A program made the position numbers and the translations under genes. From CBDANW01 sp965197825 (GTDB lineage Bacteria > Acidobacteriota > Vicinamibacteria > Marinacidobacterales > DATDRI01), in the NCBI GenBank assembly GCA_965197825.1, contig CBDANW010000003.1, positions 1,116,001 to 1,180,000 on the forward strand: DNA of 64,000 nucleotides, in the 5' to 3' direction. How positions within the stretch are numbered: position 1 is the stretch's first letter; each line of letters begins with the position of its first letter. The notes below the pieces were generated by a model, which saw only the letters and a program-made list of their open reading frames with translations, made no database searches and was not told the DNA's origin. Positions 7,260 to 18,000 of this stretch are shown here, in pieces.

Positions 7260-9320
7260 CTAGCGAATCAGAGGGGCGATAACTAGGGACACGACCGACA
7301 TTAGCTTGAGCAAGATATTGATGCTCGGGCCAGCCGTATCCTTGAAGGGATCGCCGACCGTGTCTCCGACGACCGCCGCCTTATGAGGATCGGAGCCTTT
7401 GCCGCCGAAGGCACCGCCTTCGATGTGTTTCTTTGCGTTGTCCCAGGCGCCGCCGGCGTTAGCCATGAAGATGGCGAGCAAGACTCCGGAAACGATGGCC
7501 CCTCCCAGGACTCCGGCCAGGAGGTGCTTATCCGTGAAACCGGCCGCCACCGGGATCAGAATAGCCATCAAACCGGGGACGACCATGCGCTTCAAAGCCG
7601 CCGCGGTCGCGATGTCCACACAGCGCGCGTAATCGGCCCGGGCCCCCTTCTTTCCTTCCAGCAGCCCCGGAATTTCTCTGAACTGCCGCCGCACCTCCTC
7701 GATCATGTCGAAGGCCGCTTCGCCCACCGCCTTCATCGCCATCGAAGAGAAGAGAAAGGGCACCATACCTCCCAGCAACAAACCTGCCAGCACGGTGGGG
7801 TTCAGAATGGAGAGCTGATCCGACTGGAGATCCGCCTGTTGCTGAAACGCCGCCATCAACGCCATCGCCGCCAGCGCCGCGGAGCCGATGGCGAAACCCT
7901 TACCGATTGCTGCGGTGGTGTTGCCTACCGCATCCAGCTTGTCGGTGCGGCCCCGGACCTCTTTGGGAAGCTCGCTCATCTCGGCAATGCCCCCGGCGTT
8001 GTCGGCAATCGGGCCGTAAGCATCGACCGCCAGTTGGATCCCGACCGTGCACAACATTCCCAGGCCGGCTAACGCGATCCCATAGAGACCCGCCAACTGA
8101 TGCGTGCCAATGATGGCACCGGCGATCAAGACGAGAGGCCACCCGGTCGATTTCATGCCCAGCGCCAGTCCGGCAATGATGTTGGTAGCGGGACCGGTCT
8201 GTGAAGCCGCGGCGATCTCTCGAGCCGGACCGCGCGACTCCGACGTGTAGTATTCGGTGATGAAACCGATGGCGATGCCGACGGCCAGGCCGATCACCAT
8301 CGCGCCGTACAGATTCAACCATGCTTCCGGGCACAGCGTCCGGATCACCGGGATAGCCGCTGCCAACATCACCACACCGGCCCCCAGAGTTCCCGCGTTG
8401 AGAGCCACTTGTGGGTTCTTTCCCTCGCTCGTCCGCACCACGAACGTACCGGCGATGGAGCAAGGGATTCCAACCGCGGCAAGGACCAACGGAAGGACCA
8501 CGTAGTTCAACGGAGACATAACGGTCGTCCCGGCCGCTTCCAACCCCTGTACGTAAAACAGCCCGAGCACCATGCCACCGATGATGGCACCCGCGTAGGA
8601 TTCGAACAGATCGGCTCCCATACCCGCGACGTCGCCGACGTTGTCGCCCACGTTGTCGGCGATGACGGCGGGATTGCGCGGGTCATCTTCCGGGATTCCG
8701 GCCTCCACCTTTCCAACTAGATCGGCACCCACATCGGCGGACTTCGTGTAGATCCCGCCGCCCACGCGCGCGAACAAAGCGATGGAAGAGGCGCCCAGGC
8801 TGAAGCCGGAGAGGATCTGCAAGACGCGATTCTGCATCACGTCGAGGGCCGTTCCAAAGAGATTCGAATAAAGAATGAAGAGGAGGGAAAGGCCGAGCAC
8901 ACCGAGTCCCACGACGGACATCCCCATGACCGTACCGCCCGAAAAAGCGATGTGGAGCGCCCGCGACATCGACTCCCGAGCCGCGTTCGTGGTCCGCACG
9001 TTGGCTTTTGTGGCCACCCGCATACCGAAAAACCCAGCCAAGGCCGAGCAGAGGGCGCCTACCAGAAAGGAGACGCCGACCAACTGAGTCCCGTTGGAGT
9101 AGTTCGCTAGGAAGAGTGCGACCGCCACCACAAGGGCAAAAATCGACAGAACGGAATACTCTCGTCGCAGGAACGCCATTGCCCCTTCCCGAATGAAAGA
9201 GGCAATCTCCTTCATGCGATCCGTTCCTTCGTCCTGGCGGGAGACGAAACCAGCCTTGTACCAAGCGAACAAGAGCGCGGCCACGCCCATCACGGGCGTC
9301 CACTGAACGACACTATTCAC
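7260..9320 (-). CDS. hppA: Membrane-bound ion-pumping pyrophosphatase (potassium-dependent type)
   Basis: A protein of 686 residues with about 16 hydrophobic segments. The catalytic loop is DVGADLVGKVE (about residues 196-206), followed by EDDPRNPAVIADNVGDNVGD and the C-terminal GGAWDNAKKHIE and SDPHKAAVVGDTVGDPFKDT. The enzyme couples hydrolysis of pyrophosphate to H+ and/or Na+ transport across the inner membrane. The segment GNTTAAIGKGFAIGSAAL has Ala where potassium-independent enzymes have Lys, which points to the K+-dependent subfamily. H+ versus Na+ specificity cannot be settled by eye. The start is GTG at 9320, preceded by AGGAGGT at 9327-9333. Confidence 0.95.
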   Translation of the reverse strand: MNSVVQWTPVMGVAALLFAWYKAGFVSRQDEGTDRMKEIASFIREGAMAFLRREYSVLSIFALVVAVALFLANYSNGTQLVGVSFLVGALCSALAGFFGMRVATKANVRTTNAARESMSRALHIAFSGGTVMGMSVVGLGVLGLSLLFILYSNLFGTALDVMQNRVLQILSGFSLGASSIALFARVGGGIYTKSADVGADLVGKVEAGIPEDDPRNPAVIADNVGDNVGDVAGMGADLFESYAGAIIGGMVLGLFYVQGLEAAGTTVMSPLNYVVLPLVLAAVGIPCSIAGTFVVRTSEGKNPQVALNAGTLGAGVVMLAAAIPVIRTLCPEAWLNLYGAMVIGLAVGIAIGFITEYYTSESRGPAREIAAASQTGPATNIIAGLALGMKSTGWPLVLIAGAIIGTHQLAGLYGIALAGLGMLCTVGIQLAVDAYGPIADNAGGIAEMSELPKEVRGRTDKLDAVGNTTAAIGKGFAIGSAALAAMALMAAFQQQADLQSDQLSILNPTVLAGLLLGGMVPFLFSSMAMKAVGEAAFDMIEEVRRQFREIPGLLEGKKGARADYARCVDIATAAALKRMVVPGLMAILIPVAAGFTDKHLLAGVLGGAIVSGVLLAIFMANAGGAWDNAKKHIEGGAFGGKGSDPHKAAVVGDTVGDPFKDTAGPSINILLKLMSVVSLVIAPLIR

Positions 9321-9499
9321 CCTCTACCTCCTTTAGTATGCTGAAGACCAGACGCGGCTCGTACGAGACCGAACCCAAAGAACCCGGCATTCTACCGGAT
9401 TGGAGCGCTTTACCCCAAGCTCTTAATTGCACCCGGAAGCCCTTTGAAATCAACGAGGCCGAGACATAGAATGCTTCGCTCCGGGAGGTTGAGGAAAAC

Positions 9500-10309
9500 G
9501 TGACACGGTCGTGCCTTGCCTTGCTTCTTTTCGCCCATGCGGGTCTCGCCGCGGCGCAGAGCTTGGACTACCCGGTGGACGTCGCCGTGGATGCCAAGGG
9601 CGTCGTGCACGTGGCCGACAACCAGGCTCACGCGCTCTTCAAGTTGGAGAACGGAACGGTCAGAGTCGTCGCTCAGGGTCAGGGGCTTCCCCGCACGCCG
9701 CTCTTCGGCATCCGGCACATCGCCCCCGACAAAACCGACGGCGTTTGGATCGCCAGCGACCCGGCCACAATGAAGCTTTATCGCATCGACGCAGCCGGAA
9801 ACATCGAGCCCATCACGGATGACGATCGTTTCGTCACGCCATGGGGCGTCGCGGTCGAGCCATCCGGGGCCATCTTGGCAGTGGATCGCGTGACCCAACG
9901 GCTAAGACGGGTGACCGCCGATGGAGTGACCGACGTCGCGGAGGTGCAAGCACCGCGCACGATCCTGTTTGACAAGGAAAATGCCATCGTCATCCTGACC
10001 GACCGAAACCTCGAACGCATCGGGGAAGACGGCAAGGCCGTGCCTCTGCTCGCGTCGCCTCCATTCGAGTTTCCGCACGATGCCGTCCTCCATTCCAACG
10101 GGAACTACTACGTCAGTGATGGCTACGCTCGCGCCATCTGGCAAGTGACGCCCGCGGGTGAGGTGACAGCGCTCGTTCAAGGTGATCCGCTCCAAAGTCC
10201 CCAGGGTCTCGCCCTGGACAACGAAGGAAACCTACTCGTCGCCGACCCGCACGCCAAGAGCATTTTTCGAGTGAGTACCAAGGGAGAAGTCAGCGTACTT
10301 GCCCACTAG
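9500..10309 (+). CDS. Secreted NHL/SMP-30-type β-propeller protein
   Basis: A protein of 269 residues. A signal peptide (TRSCLALLLFAHAGLAAAQ) leads into about six repeats with the pattern P-x-D-V-A-V-D-x-x-G-x-x-x-V-A-D, for example YPVDVAVDAKGVVHVADNQ and SPQGLALDNEGNLLVADP. This is the signature of NHL-type six-bladed propellers, which often bind ligands or act as lactonases. No catalytic metal-binding set can be assigned by eye. The GTG at 9500 has GAGGAAAAC just upstream. The function of this member is unknown. Confidence 0.8.
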   Translation: MTRSCLALLLFAHAGLAAAQSLDYPVDVAVDAKGVVHVADNQAHALFKLENGTVRVVAQGQGLPRTPLFGIRHIAPDKTDGVWIASDPATMKLYRIDAAGNIEPITDDDRFVTPWGVAVEPSGAILAVDRVTQRLRRVTADGVTDVAEVQAPRTILFDKENAIVILTDRNLERIGEDGKAVPLLASPPFEFPHDAVLHSNGNYYVSDGYARAIWQVTPAGEVTALVQGDPLQSPQGLALDNEGNLLVADPHAKSIFRVSTKGEVSVLAH

Positions 10310-10394
10310 CTGTCACCGGCGCAACGTCGAGCGTGTGGTAAACTGTGGCAGTTTTTTCCATGAACCCTTGAGCGACTAATCCGGAGGAAGCTCG

Positions 10395-11771
10395 ATGGAA
10401 TCGCCAGGCGATCGCGGAAGCTGGGGCTCGCGCCTCGGCTTCATCTTGGCCGCCGCGGGATCCGCGGTGGGACTCGGGAACATCTGGGGATTTCCCACCA
10501 AGGTCGGCCAGGGGGGCGGTGCCGCTTTCGTCATCGTCTACCTGGTGTGCGTGATGCTCGTTTGTGCTCCCATCATGATCGCCGAGCTCGCACTCGGACG
10601 CGGATCGCAACGCGATCCGGTTGGGGCTTACAAGTTCTTCCGACCGGGCTCCAAGTGGTGGGTGGTGGGAGCGCTCGGCGTCATGGCCGGGGTAGGGATT
10701 CTCTCTTTCTACTCCGTCATCGCCGGCTGGACGGTGGCTTATATATGGTTCACCGCGTCCGGTAGTGTGGGTGCAACGAGCAGCGAGATCGAAACATTCT
10801 TCGGTGCCTTCACCGCCAATGGAACGCTCAACATCTTTCTGACCTTCGGTTTCCTCGCGGTCACCGCGGCAAGTATTTTGACCGGCGTTCGGTCCGGCAT
10901 CGAGCGCGTTACGAAAGCGCTCATGCCTACCCTCTTGGCATTGTTAGTCCTCCTCGCCGTTCGCGCCATCACGCTCCCCGGCGCTGCCGAGGGGCTCGCG
11001 TACTACTTGCGGCCCGATTTCAGCAAGATCCTGGACGTCGGCGTGCTCAGCGCAGCGCTAGGGCAAGCGTTTTTCTCCCTCAGCCTGGGCATGGGAGCCA
11101 TGATCACGTACGGAAGCTATCTGAGCAAGAAGGAGAGCATTGCGCAGGGTGCCCTGTGGGTCATCGCCCTGGATACTACTATCGCTCTCCTCGCCGGTCT
11201 GATCATTTTTCCCTCGGGATTCTCCATCGAAGGGTTCGATCCTAGTGCCTCCGGCCCTGGTCTTATTTTCACCGTCCTGCCCCAATTGTTTTCCACGTTG
11301 CCAGGAGGAGCCTTGTTCGGGACCGCGTTCTTTATTCTCCTGGCAATGGCCGCTCTCACGTCAACGATCTCGTTACTCGAGGTGCCGGTCTCCCATTTCA
11401 TCGACGAATACCATTGGCCGCGAAAGAAAGCTGTGCTGGTCATCGCCACGGGGACCTTCCTGCTCGCCATACCGTCGGCTCTCGGCAACGGCGCAGTGAG
11501 CTCTCTCAGTAACTTCTCCGCCGGGCTCGGGGGAAACTTCCTGGGCTTGATGGCGATGCTCTGGAATAACTACGCACTTCCCGTCGGCGGCTTTCTCACC
11601 GCCGTGTTCGTGGGCTACGTCTGGAAGACCGAATCGGCGATGGAAGAGCTGTTAGCCAACAACACCTGGTTTCCCTATCCTCGCTTCTGGGGCGCCTTGA
11701 TACGGTTCGTCGCCCCGGTAGCCATCGGTGCCATCATTTTGGTAACCATGTGGCCCCAGCTCTTCTCATAA
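10395..11771 (+). CDS. Sodium-dependent symporter of the NSS/SNF family
   Basis: A protein of 458 residues with about 11-12 transmembrane helices. It begins with the family motif WGSRLGFILAAAGSAVGLGN then IWGFPTKVGQGGGAAFV, the unwound TM1 that binds Na+ and substrate in LeuT. LSLGMGAMITYGSYL in the middle matches TM6. Bacterial members (LeuT, MhsT, TnaT) import amino acids with sodium. The substrate here is unknown. The start ATG has GGAGG at 10382. The gene is followed 34 bp downstream by a MITE. Confidence 0.93.
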   Translation: MESPGDRGSWGSRLGFILAAAGSAVGLGNIWGFPTKVGQGGGAAFVIVYLVCVMLVCAPIMIAELALGRGSQRDPVGAYKFFRPGSKWWVVGALGVMAGVGILSFYSVIAGWTVAYIWFTASGSVGATSSEIETFFGAFTANGTLNIFLTFGFLAVTAASILTGVRSGIERVTKALMPTLLALLVLLAVRAITLPGAAEGLAYYLRPDFSKILDVGVLSAALGQAFFSLSLGMGAMITYGSYLSKKESIAQGALWVIALDTTIALLAGLIIFPSGFSIEGFDPSASGPGLIFTVLPQLFSTLPGGALFGTAFFILLAMAALTSTISLLEVPVSHFIDEYHWPRKKAVLVIATGTFLLAIPSALGNGAVSSLSNFSAGLGGNFLGLMAMLWNNYALPVGGFLTAVFVGYVWKTESAMEELLANNTWFPYPRFWGALIRFVAPVAIGAIILVTMWPQLFS

Positions 11772-11805
11772 GCCGCGGCGCAAGCCCATCCGTAATCACC
11801 CAAAG

Positions 11806-12029
11806 CTAGTGTCCTGTATCAGTAATTCGTCACCTAAGTCTCGGCCCCTTTTGCGCGCTGGCTTCGTTGCGCCATCCGTTGCAGTTCGGCCTTCGGCCTA
11901 GCCCTCCGCTCGACAGGCTCGCTGCGGAAGGCGGCTCGAAATATCCAGATATGGCTTCGTCGGCACGCCTTGCCAGCACACAAAATGGCCTCGAGCTTTA
12001 GGCAACGATCCACTGATACAGGACACTAG
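11806..12029. repeat. MITE-like element, copy 2 (about 224 bp)
   Basis: This is the best-preserved copy. Its termini CTAGTGTCCTGTATCAGT and the reverse complement at 12012-12029 form a perfect 18-bp inverted repeat. It differs from copy 1 at a handful of positions. It sits between the symporter stop and the start of the tamB-tamA fusion gene, so it may have replaced the native upstream region of that gene. Confidence 0.88.
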
Positions 12030-12054
12030 AATAGGGGCGAGGATCGCCCCTATT
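12030..12054 (+). promoter_or_regulatory. Perfect hairpin ending at the TTG start of the tamB-tamA fusion
   Basis: AATAGGGGCGA (12030-12040) and TCGCCCCTATT (12044-12054) pair perfectly with a 3-nt loop. The last two bases are the first two of the TTG start codon. In an mRNA the structure would hide the start codon. It begins one base after the MITE end, so it may be a chance effect of the insertion or a terminator-like relic. No Shine-Dalgarno is visible upstream of the TTG. Confidence 0.5.
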
Positions 12055-15000
12055 GAAATCGCCCAAGCCCTTGAGCCCACGTTCGAAGAGACGTCTGGCT
12101 TATTTGCTGGCCGGTCTTTTCTCGCTGGCGGTTCTGCTCCACCTGCCGCCCACGAAAAGACTCCTGCGACCGATCGTCGCCGCCACCCTCTCGTGGGCCG
12201 TCGGTGGATCGGTCGAGCTAGGCGCCCTGGACTACGCCCTATGGAGAGGCAGGCTCGAGCTCGCCGATCTCCGCATCGTTCCCGACCGGCGAAGATTCCC
12301 CTTCGAGCTCGCGGCGCAGCGAACGGAGCTGCACATATCGCCCCTCGGTCGGGTTCGCGTACGTTTAGACGGCCCCGAGCTCACGCTCTTTCGGCAAGAG
12401 AGCCCAGCGGTGGCATCGGAAAGCTCCTCTCTCACACGTTGGAACCCCCTCACGCTGTTGCGGCTCGAGCTCGCGAACGGAACCGTTCGCGTTCTGAGTC
12501 CCGCTGAGGAAAGCCGGCTCGCGCTCCGATCCGTGGAGCTCAACCTCGAGTGGTTGAGCGATCACTACCGGGCCCAAGTCAATGCAATGGACGGAAGGCT
12601 GGACAGCAACTCCGCTGAGATTCTTTTCGGCCCGCTCGAGGGTGTCTTCGAAATAAGAGGAGGCGAGCTCCAGGTCGTAAGCTCTCGAATCGAAAAAGGA
12701 GACTCTCGCGTCGAATTGAACGGCACGGCCACTTCCCTGGATCCCTTCCTCGGCGGTTTCGACGCCGACTTCCGGGCGGATGCGGAAATCCTTCGCGAGC
12801 TGAGCCCCGAAGCGGACGTACGCGGGGTAGTCGAAGGAAGCGCTCGCATCGACGGCGGGTCGGACGGGGTCCGGGTCTCGGCTGACATTCGGTCCGCGGG
12901 GCTCGCGTGGAACGACTTCGAGCCGTGGGCCATGGCCGCGGAGGCAACTCTCGCAGACGGCTCGCTGCGGTTCGAGAACGTGAGCCTGACCGGATACGGT
13001 GGGACGGTGCAGGCTGCGGCGCAAATCGATCTCACCCAGCAACGTCAGGCCGTGCAGATCGATTTCGATGGACTCGACCTGCGCCGCGCAGTCGGCGATC
13101 TCTCCGGTCGCGACGTTCCACTGGCATCCCACGCGACGGGTCGTCTCGAGCTCTCGACCACACGATGGAATCTTCAAACAGCAGAGGGCGCGGGCCGGGT
13201 GACGCTCGAGCCGTCGGACACGGCAGACGGATCGCCTTCATTTGCCACCGGCGGGGACGTGCTCCTCACGTTGCGGGAGGGAACCGCCACGCTCGAATCG
13301 CAAAGACTCTCCATCCCACAGGGAGAAATGGAGCTCACCACGCGCGTCCTGCCGATCGATCCGAGCGGTAGAATCGATGCCACCTACCGAATCCAGATCG
13401 ACGATGTCAATGTCGTGACCCGGTTGCTTCCGGAGATGTCCGCTTCGATCGACGCCATCGATTGGGGAGGTGGCGTCATGGCGCAAGGACGAGCGAGCGG
13501 CCCCCTGTCGGATGTTTCCTGGAACGCCGCGCTAACCAGCCAGAATTTGCGGTTGCTTGGCGAACCGTTTGCGCTCGACGCGCAGCTCGGCCTCGCCCGT
13601 GACCTCCTTCGCGTCGATACGCTCTCCCTCCACGACCTTCGCCCCGGGCGGTCGGGGGCGGTCGGAGTCGAGGGACAGGTTCCTCTGGCTCCGCGGGCCG
13701 GCTCCTGGGACCTTCGTGGCGAGCTGGACTCTCTCGATATCGAGCGGCTGTCTCCTCTCATCGGCGCACCGGTTGAAGGACTGGCCACCGGGCGCTTCGA
13801 GATCACCGGGGATTTTTCCGATCCCGACTGGAGCGCCGAGATTCGTGCCACGGAGTTGCCGCTTCCCCGCGAGGGACAGGTATCGGTCGCGCTCCGAAAA
13901 AGAGGCCGGGATCTACTCATTGATAGGCTCCGACTTGCCTCCCCCGCCGGCTCCCTCAAGGCATCGGGAAGCTACCAACTGGACCAGAACCAAGTAGTCG
14001 CCAACGTGCAAGCACAAGAGATTCGTCTCACCGATCTTCCTCTACTCACTGAGAATCTCGGGGAGATCGATGGAGTGATTGATTCGCTCGAGGTCGAGCT
14101 TCAGGGACCCCTGATGACTCCCGGTGGCGTGCTACGTCTCGTCGTGCGTGAGCCTTCCTTCCGAGGACTAGCGCTCCCGGGTTTGGCCGTTAAGATCACG
14201 TCCAACGGAGAGTTTGCCGAGCTTAAGGCGCAGCTCGAAGATGGACGCAGGCTGCTCTCCGCACGCGGCGAGCTTCAGAGCCCGTATCCCATCGAGGCCT
14301 CGTTCGATCTCTCGGCGCTGCCGCTCGAGCGGCTTCTTCAATCCGATCTCCTTCTAGGAGATCCCGAGGTGCTCGCACAAGCTTGGGGCGAGCTCGAATT
14401 GGCGTTTCCGCTCCTCGATCCGAACGAGATCCAATATCGCGTCGAGGTGGAGCAGCTCGTAGGAAGCTACCACGGCATCGGCGGCGGTGCCGGCTCACCC
14501 TTCGTGGTCGAAGGAGACCAGCAGTCTTTCCGCATCGAAGCGCTCGATCTGATCGGGAATCAGACAGCAATCGAAGTCTCCGGTCGCATCCCGCTGCGCG
14601 CGGACGAGGAGTTCGATTTGCGCCTGCGGGGCGATGCAAGGCTCGAGCTTCTCGAGCCCGCATTCGAAGACGCCGAACTCGCCGGTCGTGCCAGTGCCGA
14701 TCTCCATCTACGTGGGACGCTCGACCAGCTCGATCTAGCCGGTGACGTGGTGATCCAGGAAGCCGAGAGCACGATTCACGGAGTCCACTTGAGCGACGTG
14801 AGCGCGAGCGTCGAAGGAAGCACCGGCCGGGTGCAACTGCGCTCGCTGACCGGGAAGCTCCTCGGTGGTGAGTTTCGTCTGGAAGGAGAGCTTCCTCTAC
14901 CCTCCACACAATCCTCCGAAACGACCCACCTGCAATTCGACCTCACCGAGCTCGACCTGGCGGGGCTTCTCTCCGAAGAATGGGACGACGCCTCGAAGCC

Positions 15001-18000
15001 AGTCCTCAAAGTGAGCGCCTCCGGTTCTCTGGAGACGCCGACACTGGCGGTGGCGGCGCTCCGTGGATCGGGAGCCATCTCTCGAGTCGAAGCGGGATTC
15101 GGCCAACTTGCCGTTGCGAACGCCGAGCCCGCCGCCTGGAGCCTGGCCATGGGACGGCTGGAGCTGCCGGAGCTCCGCCTTGCTGAAGGTGAAACCGATC
15201 TTCGAGTTGGAATGATCGCGACTTTGACGGAAAGCGATCCTACGTGGGAGGCGTCGATTCGAGGCCACGCGGACAACGGGCTGGTCAATCCTTTCATCGG
15301 TGCCGACGGCGTCGTGGTCTCGGGCATCACCGAGATGGATCTAGGCGCGCGAAGCACACCCGAAGGTTTCCTCTTCGAAGGAACCGGTTCGCTTCGGGAA
15401 ACGCGCGTCGCAGTCCGCGAACCGCCTCTCGTTTTCTCGGATGTACGCGGCGAGATGCGATTCGAAGGCCAACGAATTACGCTCACCGGCGTGACCGCCG
15501 ACGTAGGAGGCGGAAGAGTCGAAGGCTCGGGAACCATCGACGCCCTCGGTCCTATCGACCTCAGTCTCGCGGCCGAGTCGGTACGCCTCAACTACCCTGA
15601 AGGTCTCCGTAGCACGCAATCCGGTTCTTTTCGTCTCACCGGGGGACCGGACACTTATTTGCTTTCCGGAGATCTCCAACTGATCCAGTCGCTCTTCGAC
15701 GGGGAACTGACACTCGAGGCAGAGGCTCTCGACTCCATGCCCGGGAATCTCTTTCTCATAACGAGTGAGGACTCTTTCTCAGAAAGACTTCACCTCGATA
15801 TTCGCGCTCAGACCGTGGAGGACATTCGGATCGACAACGACACGGCTCGACTCCAGGCCGCCGGTAACATCCTCGTTTCCGGAACGCTCGCCTCACCGGA
15901 AATCGACGGCCTCATCACCGCGACACCCGATGGAACCTTCCGGCTGGGCCGGAACGATTTCCGCATCGTGTCGGGCCGGATGGTTCTACGCGGCTACCCG
16001 ATCGAAACACCCGAGCTCGACCTCGTGATGCGGACCACCGTCTCGGACATAGACATCGAGACTCAGATGCGCGGCCCCCTCGACGATCTACACACGGAGC
16101 TGAGCGCGCCGGAAAGCACCGAGGATCTCACGCGAACCGATCTGGCCGCTTTACTCGCGACAGGACGCACGCTGGATAACGTTTCCACACAACAGCAAGC
16201 GATCGTGACCGAGCAGCTCGTCTCCTTTCTAAGCGGGTCACTGGCCGGCCTGGCCGAACGGGGCATCGGTCAGGTGCTTCCCTTTCAGAGCATCTCGGTG
16301 GACCCCGCGCGCATCGCCAGCGAGGTGGATCCACAGGCCCGGTTCACCATCGGAGTCGGCGTCACCGAGGAGCTCACGGTGACCTACTCCGTCGCCCTCA
16401 ACAACTCGCAGAGCCGGCTGTGGATCGTCGACTACTTGCTCCCCAAGAACATCGAGCTCAGGGGCAGCCAGTTGGAGGACGAGTTCACCGGCGCCGTTTC
16501 GCAGAAATTGTTCTTCGATTTTCATCAACGATCAACCGCTCGTCGAGCCGAATCCCGACTGAACATTGGGTTGGTCCGTGTTGTGGGGGCCCCTTTTGGG
16601 CTCGAGGATTCGGTGAAAAGAGAAATCAGCACCCAGGCCGACGAGCGCTACGACTACTGGAAGACGCTTGAAGACGTGCGCAGGTTGCGCAGCATGGTTC
16701 GCGAGCAGGGCTATCTGGGCGTCCTCGTCGATGTGGAAACGGTCCCCTTTGAGGAAGACCTGATCGACATCGTCTTCCGGGTGGATCCGGGAAGGCCCAT
16801 CGAGATCGTGTGGCAAGGCGATGATCCTGGTAGCGAAATCCGCGAGGAAATCGCCAATGGCTGGGACGGAAGGGTGCCCGAGAGTTTTCTCGTCCCCGAG
16901 CTCGCCTCTCTCGCGGTGCGCGCGTTGCAGCGGGAGCGGTACTACCGCGCCGGGGTCGAGGCAACGCTCGAGGACACACTCGACGAGACTCGCCGAGCGG
17001 TTTTCCGAGTCTCCCGAGGTCCACGCAACGCGGGGCTCGATATCGAGTTCGATGGAAACGAGGCGCTCTCCGACCAGGAGCTTCGTGCCGCCTTGCCACC
17101 CGACTCGTCCCCAGAGCTTCTAGAGCTCGTATTCACAAACCGGCGACGACTCCGTCAGACCGTGGAGAGGTTCTACGCTTCGAGGGGCTTCTTGGACGCT
17201 CGCGCCGGTCAGCCGGTGGAAGAAGGCGGGCACACCGGGGAGCGGTTCCGCGTCATCATCCCGGTGGAAGAAGGCGAGCTCTCCCGGGTGGCGAGCATCG
17301 AGCTGGAAGGCGCCGCGTCCATTCCCGCCGAGACGCTGCTCGACCAACTCGGCCTGCAAGTGGGCGAACCGTTTCGTTTTTCGGAGTATCAGCAGGACCG
17401 CGCGACGCTGTCTTCGGTCTATCGGCGCGAAGGTTTCATCGAGGTGCGAGTGCGAGGAAGCCTGGGGCGTTCGGCCGAGGGACTGGCCGTCGTCTACCGC
17501 ATCGACGAGGGACCTCGTGCCCTCGTCGGAAGCATCCGGATCGTCGGCAATCGCGCGACACGCACGAGCCTCATCCGGCGGCAGCTGACTTTCCAGGAAG
17601 GCGACCCCCTCCGTTTCTTGGACCTTGTCGATAGCCAGACGCGGCTCCACGATCTCGGCATCTTTCGCTCCGCCGATGTTCGCGTAGAACCAGTCGAGGC
17701 GGCCGCGACCGAGCGCGATGTCATCGTAGAGGTCATCGAGACCTCCGACCTGAACGTCAGCTATGGGCTCCGGTACAACTCCGAAGAGAATTTCCAGATC
17801 CTGACGCAGCTCGTGGCTCCCAACGTCTTCGGGGGTGGGCAACACGTGGGACTCACCATCAGAGCCGACAACAAGGAAAGTCTGGCACGAGGGACCTTCC
17901 ACACGCCGTACCTCTTCTCCCAATTCAATCTGGGTACCGACGTCTTCGTGGCTCGGGAGGCCGAGGATACGGAGTTCTTCTTCGACAAAATCTGGTCTCT

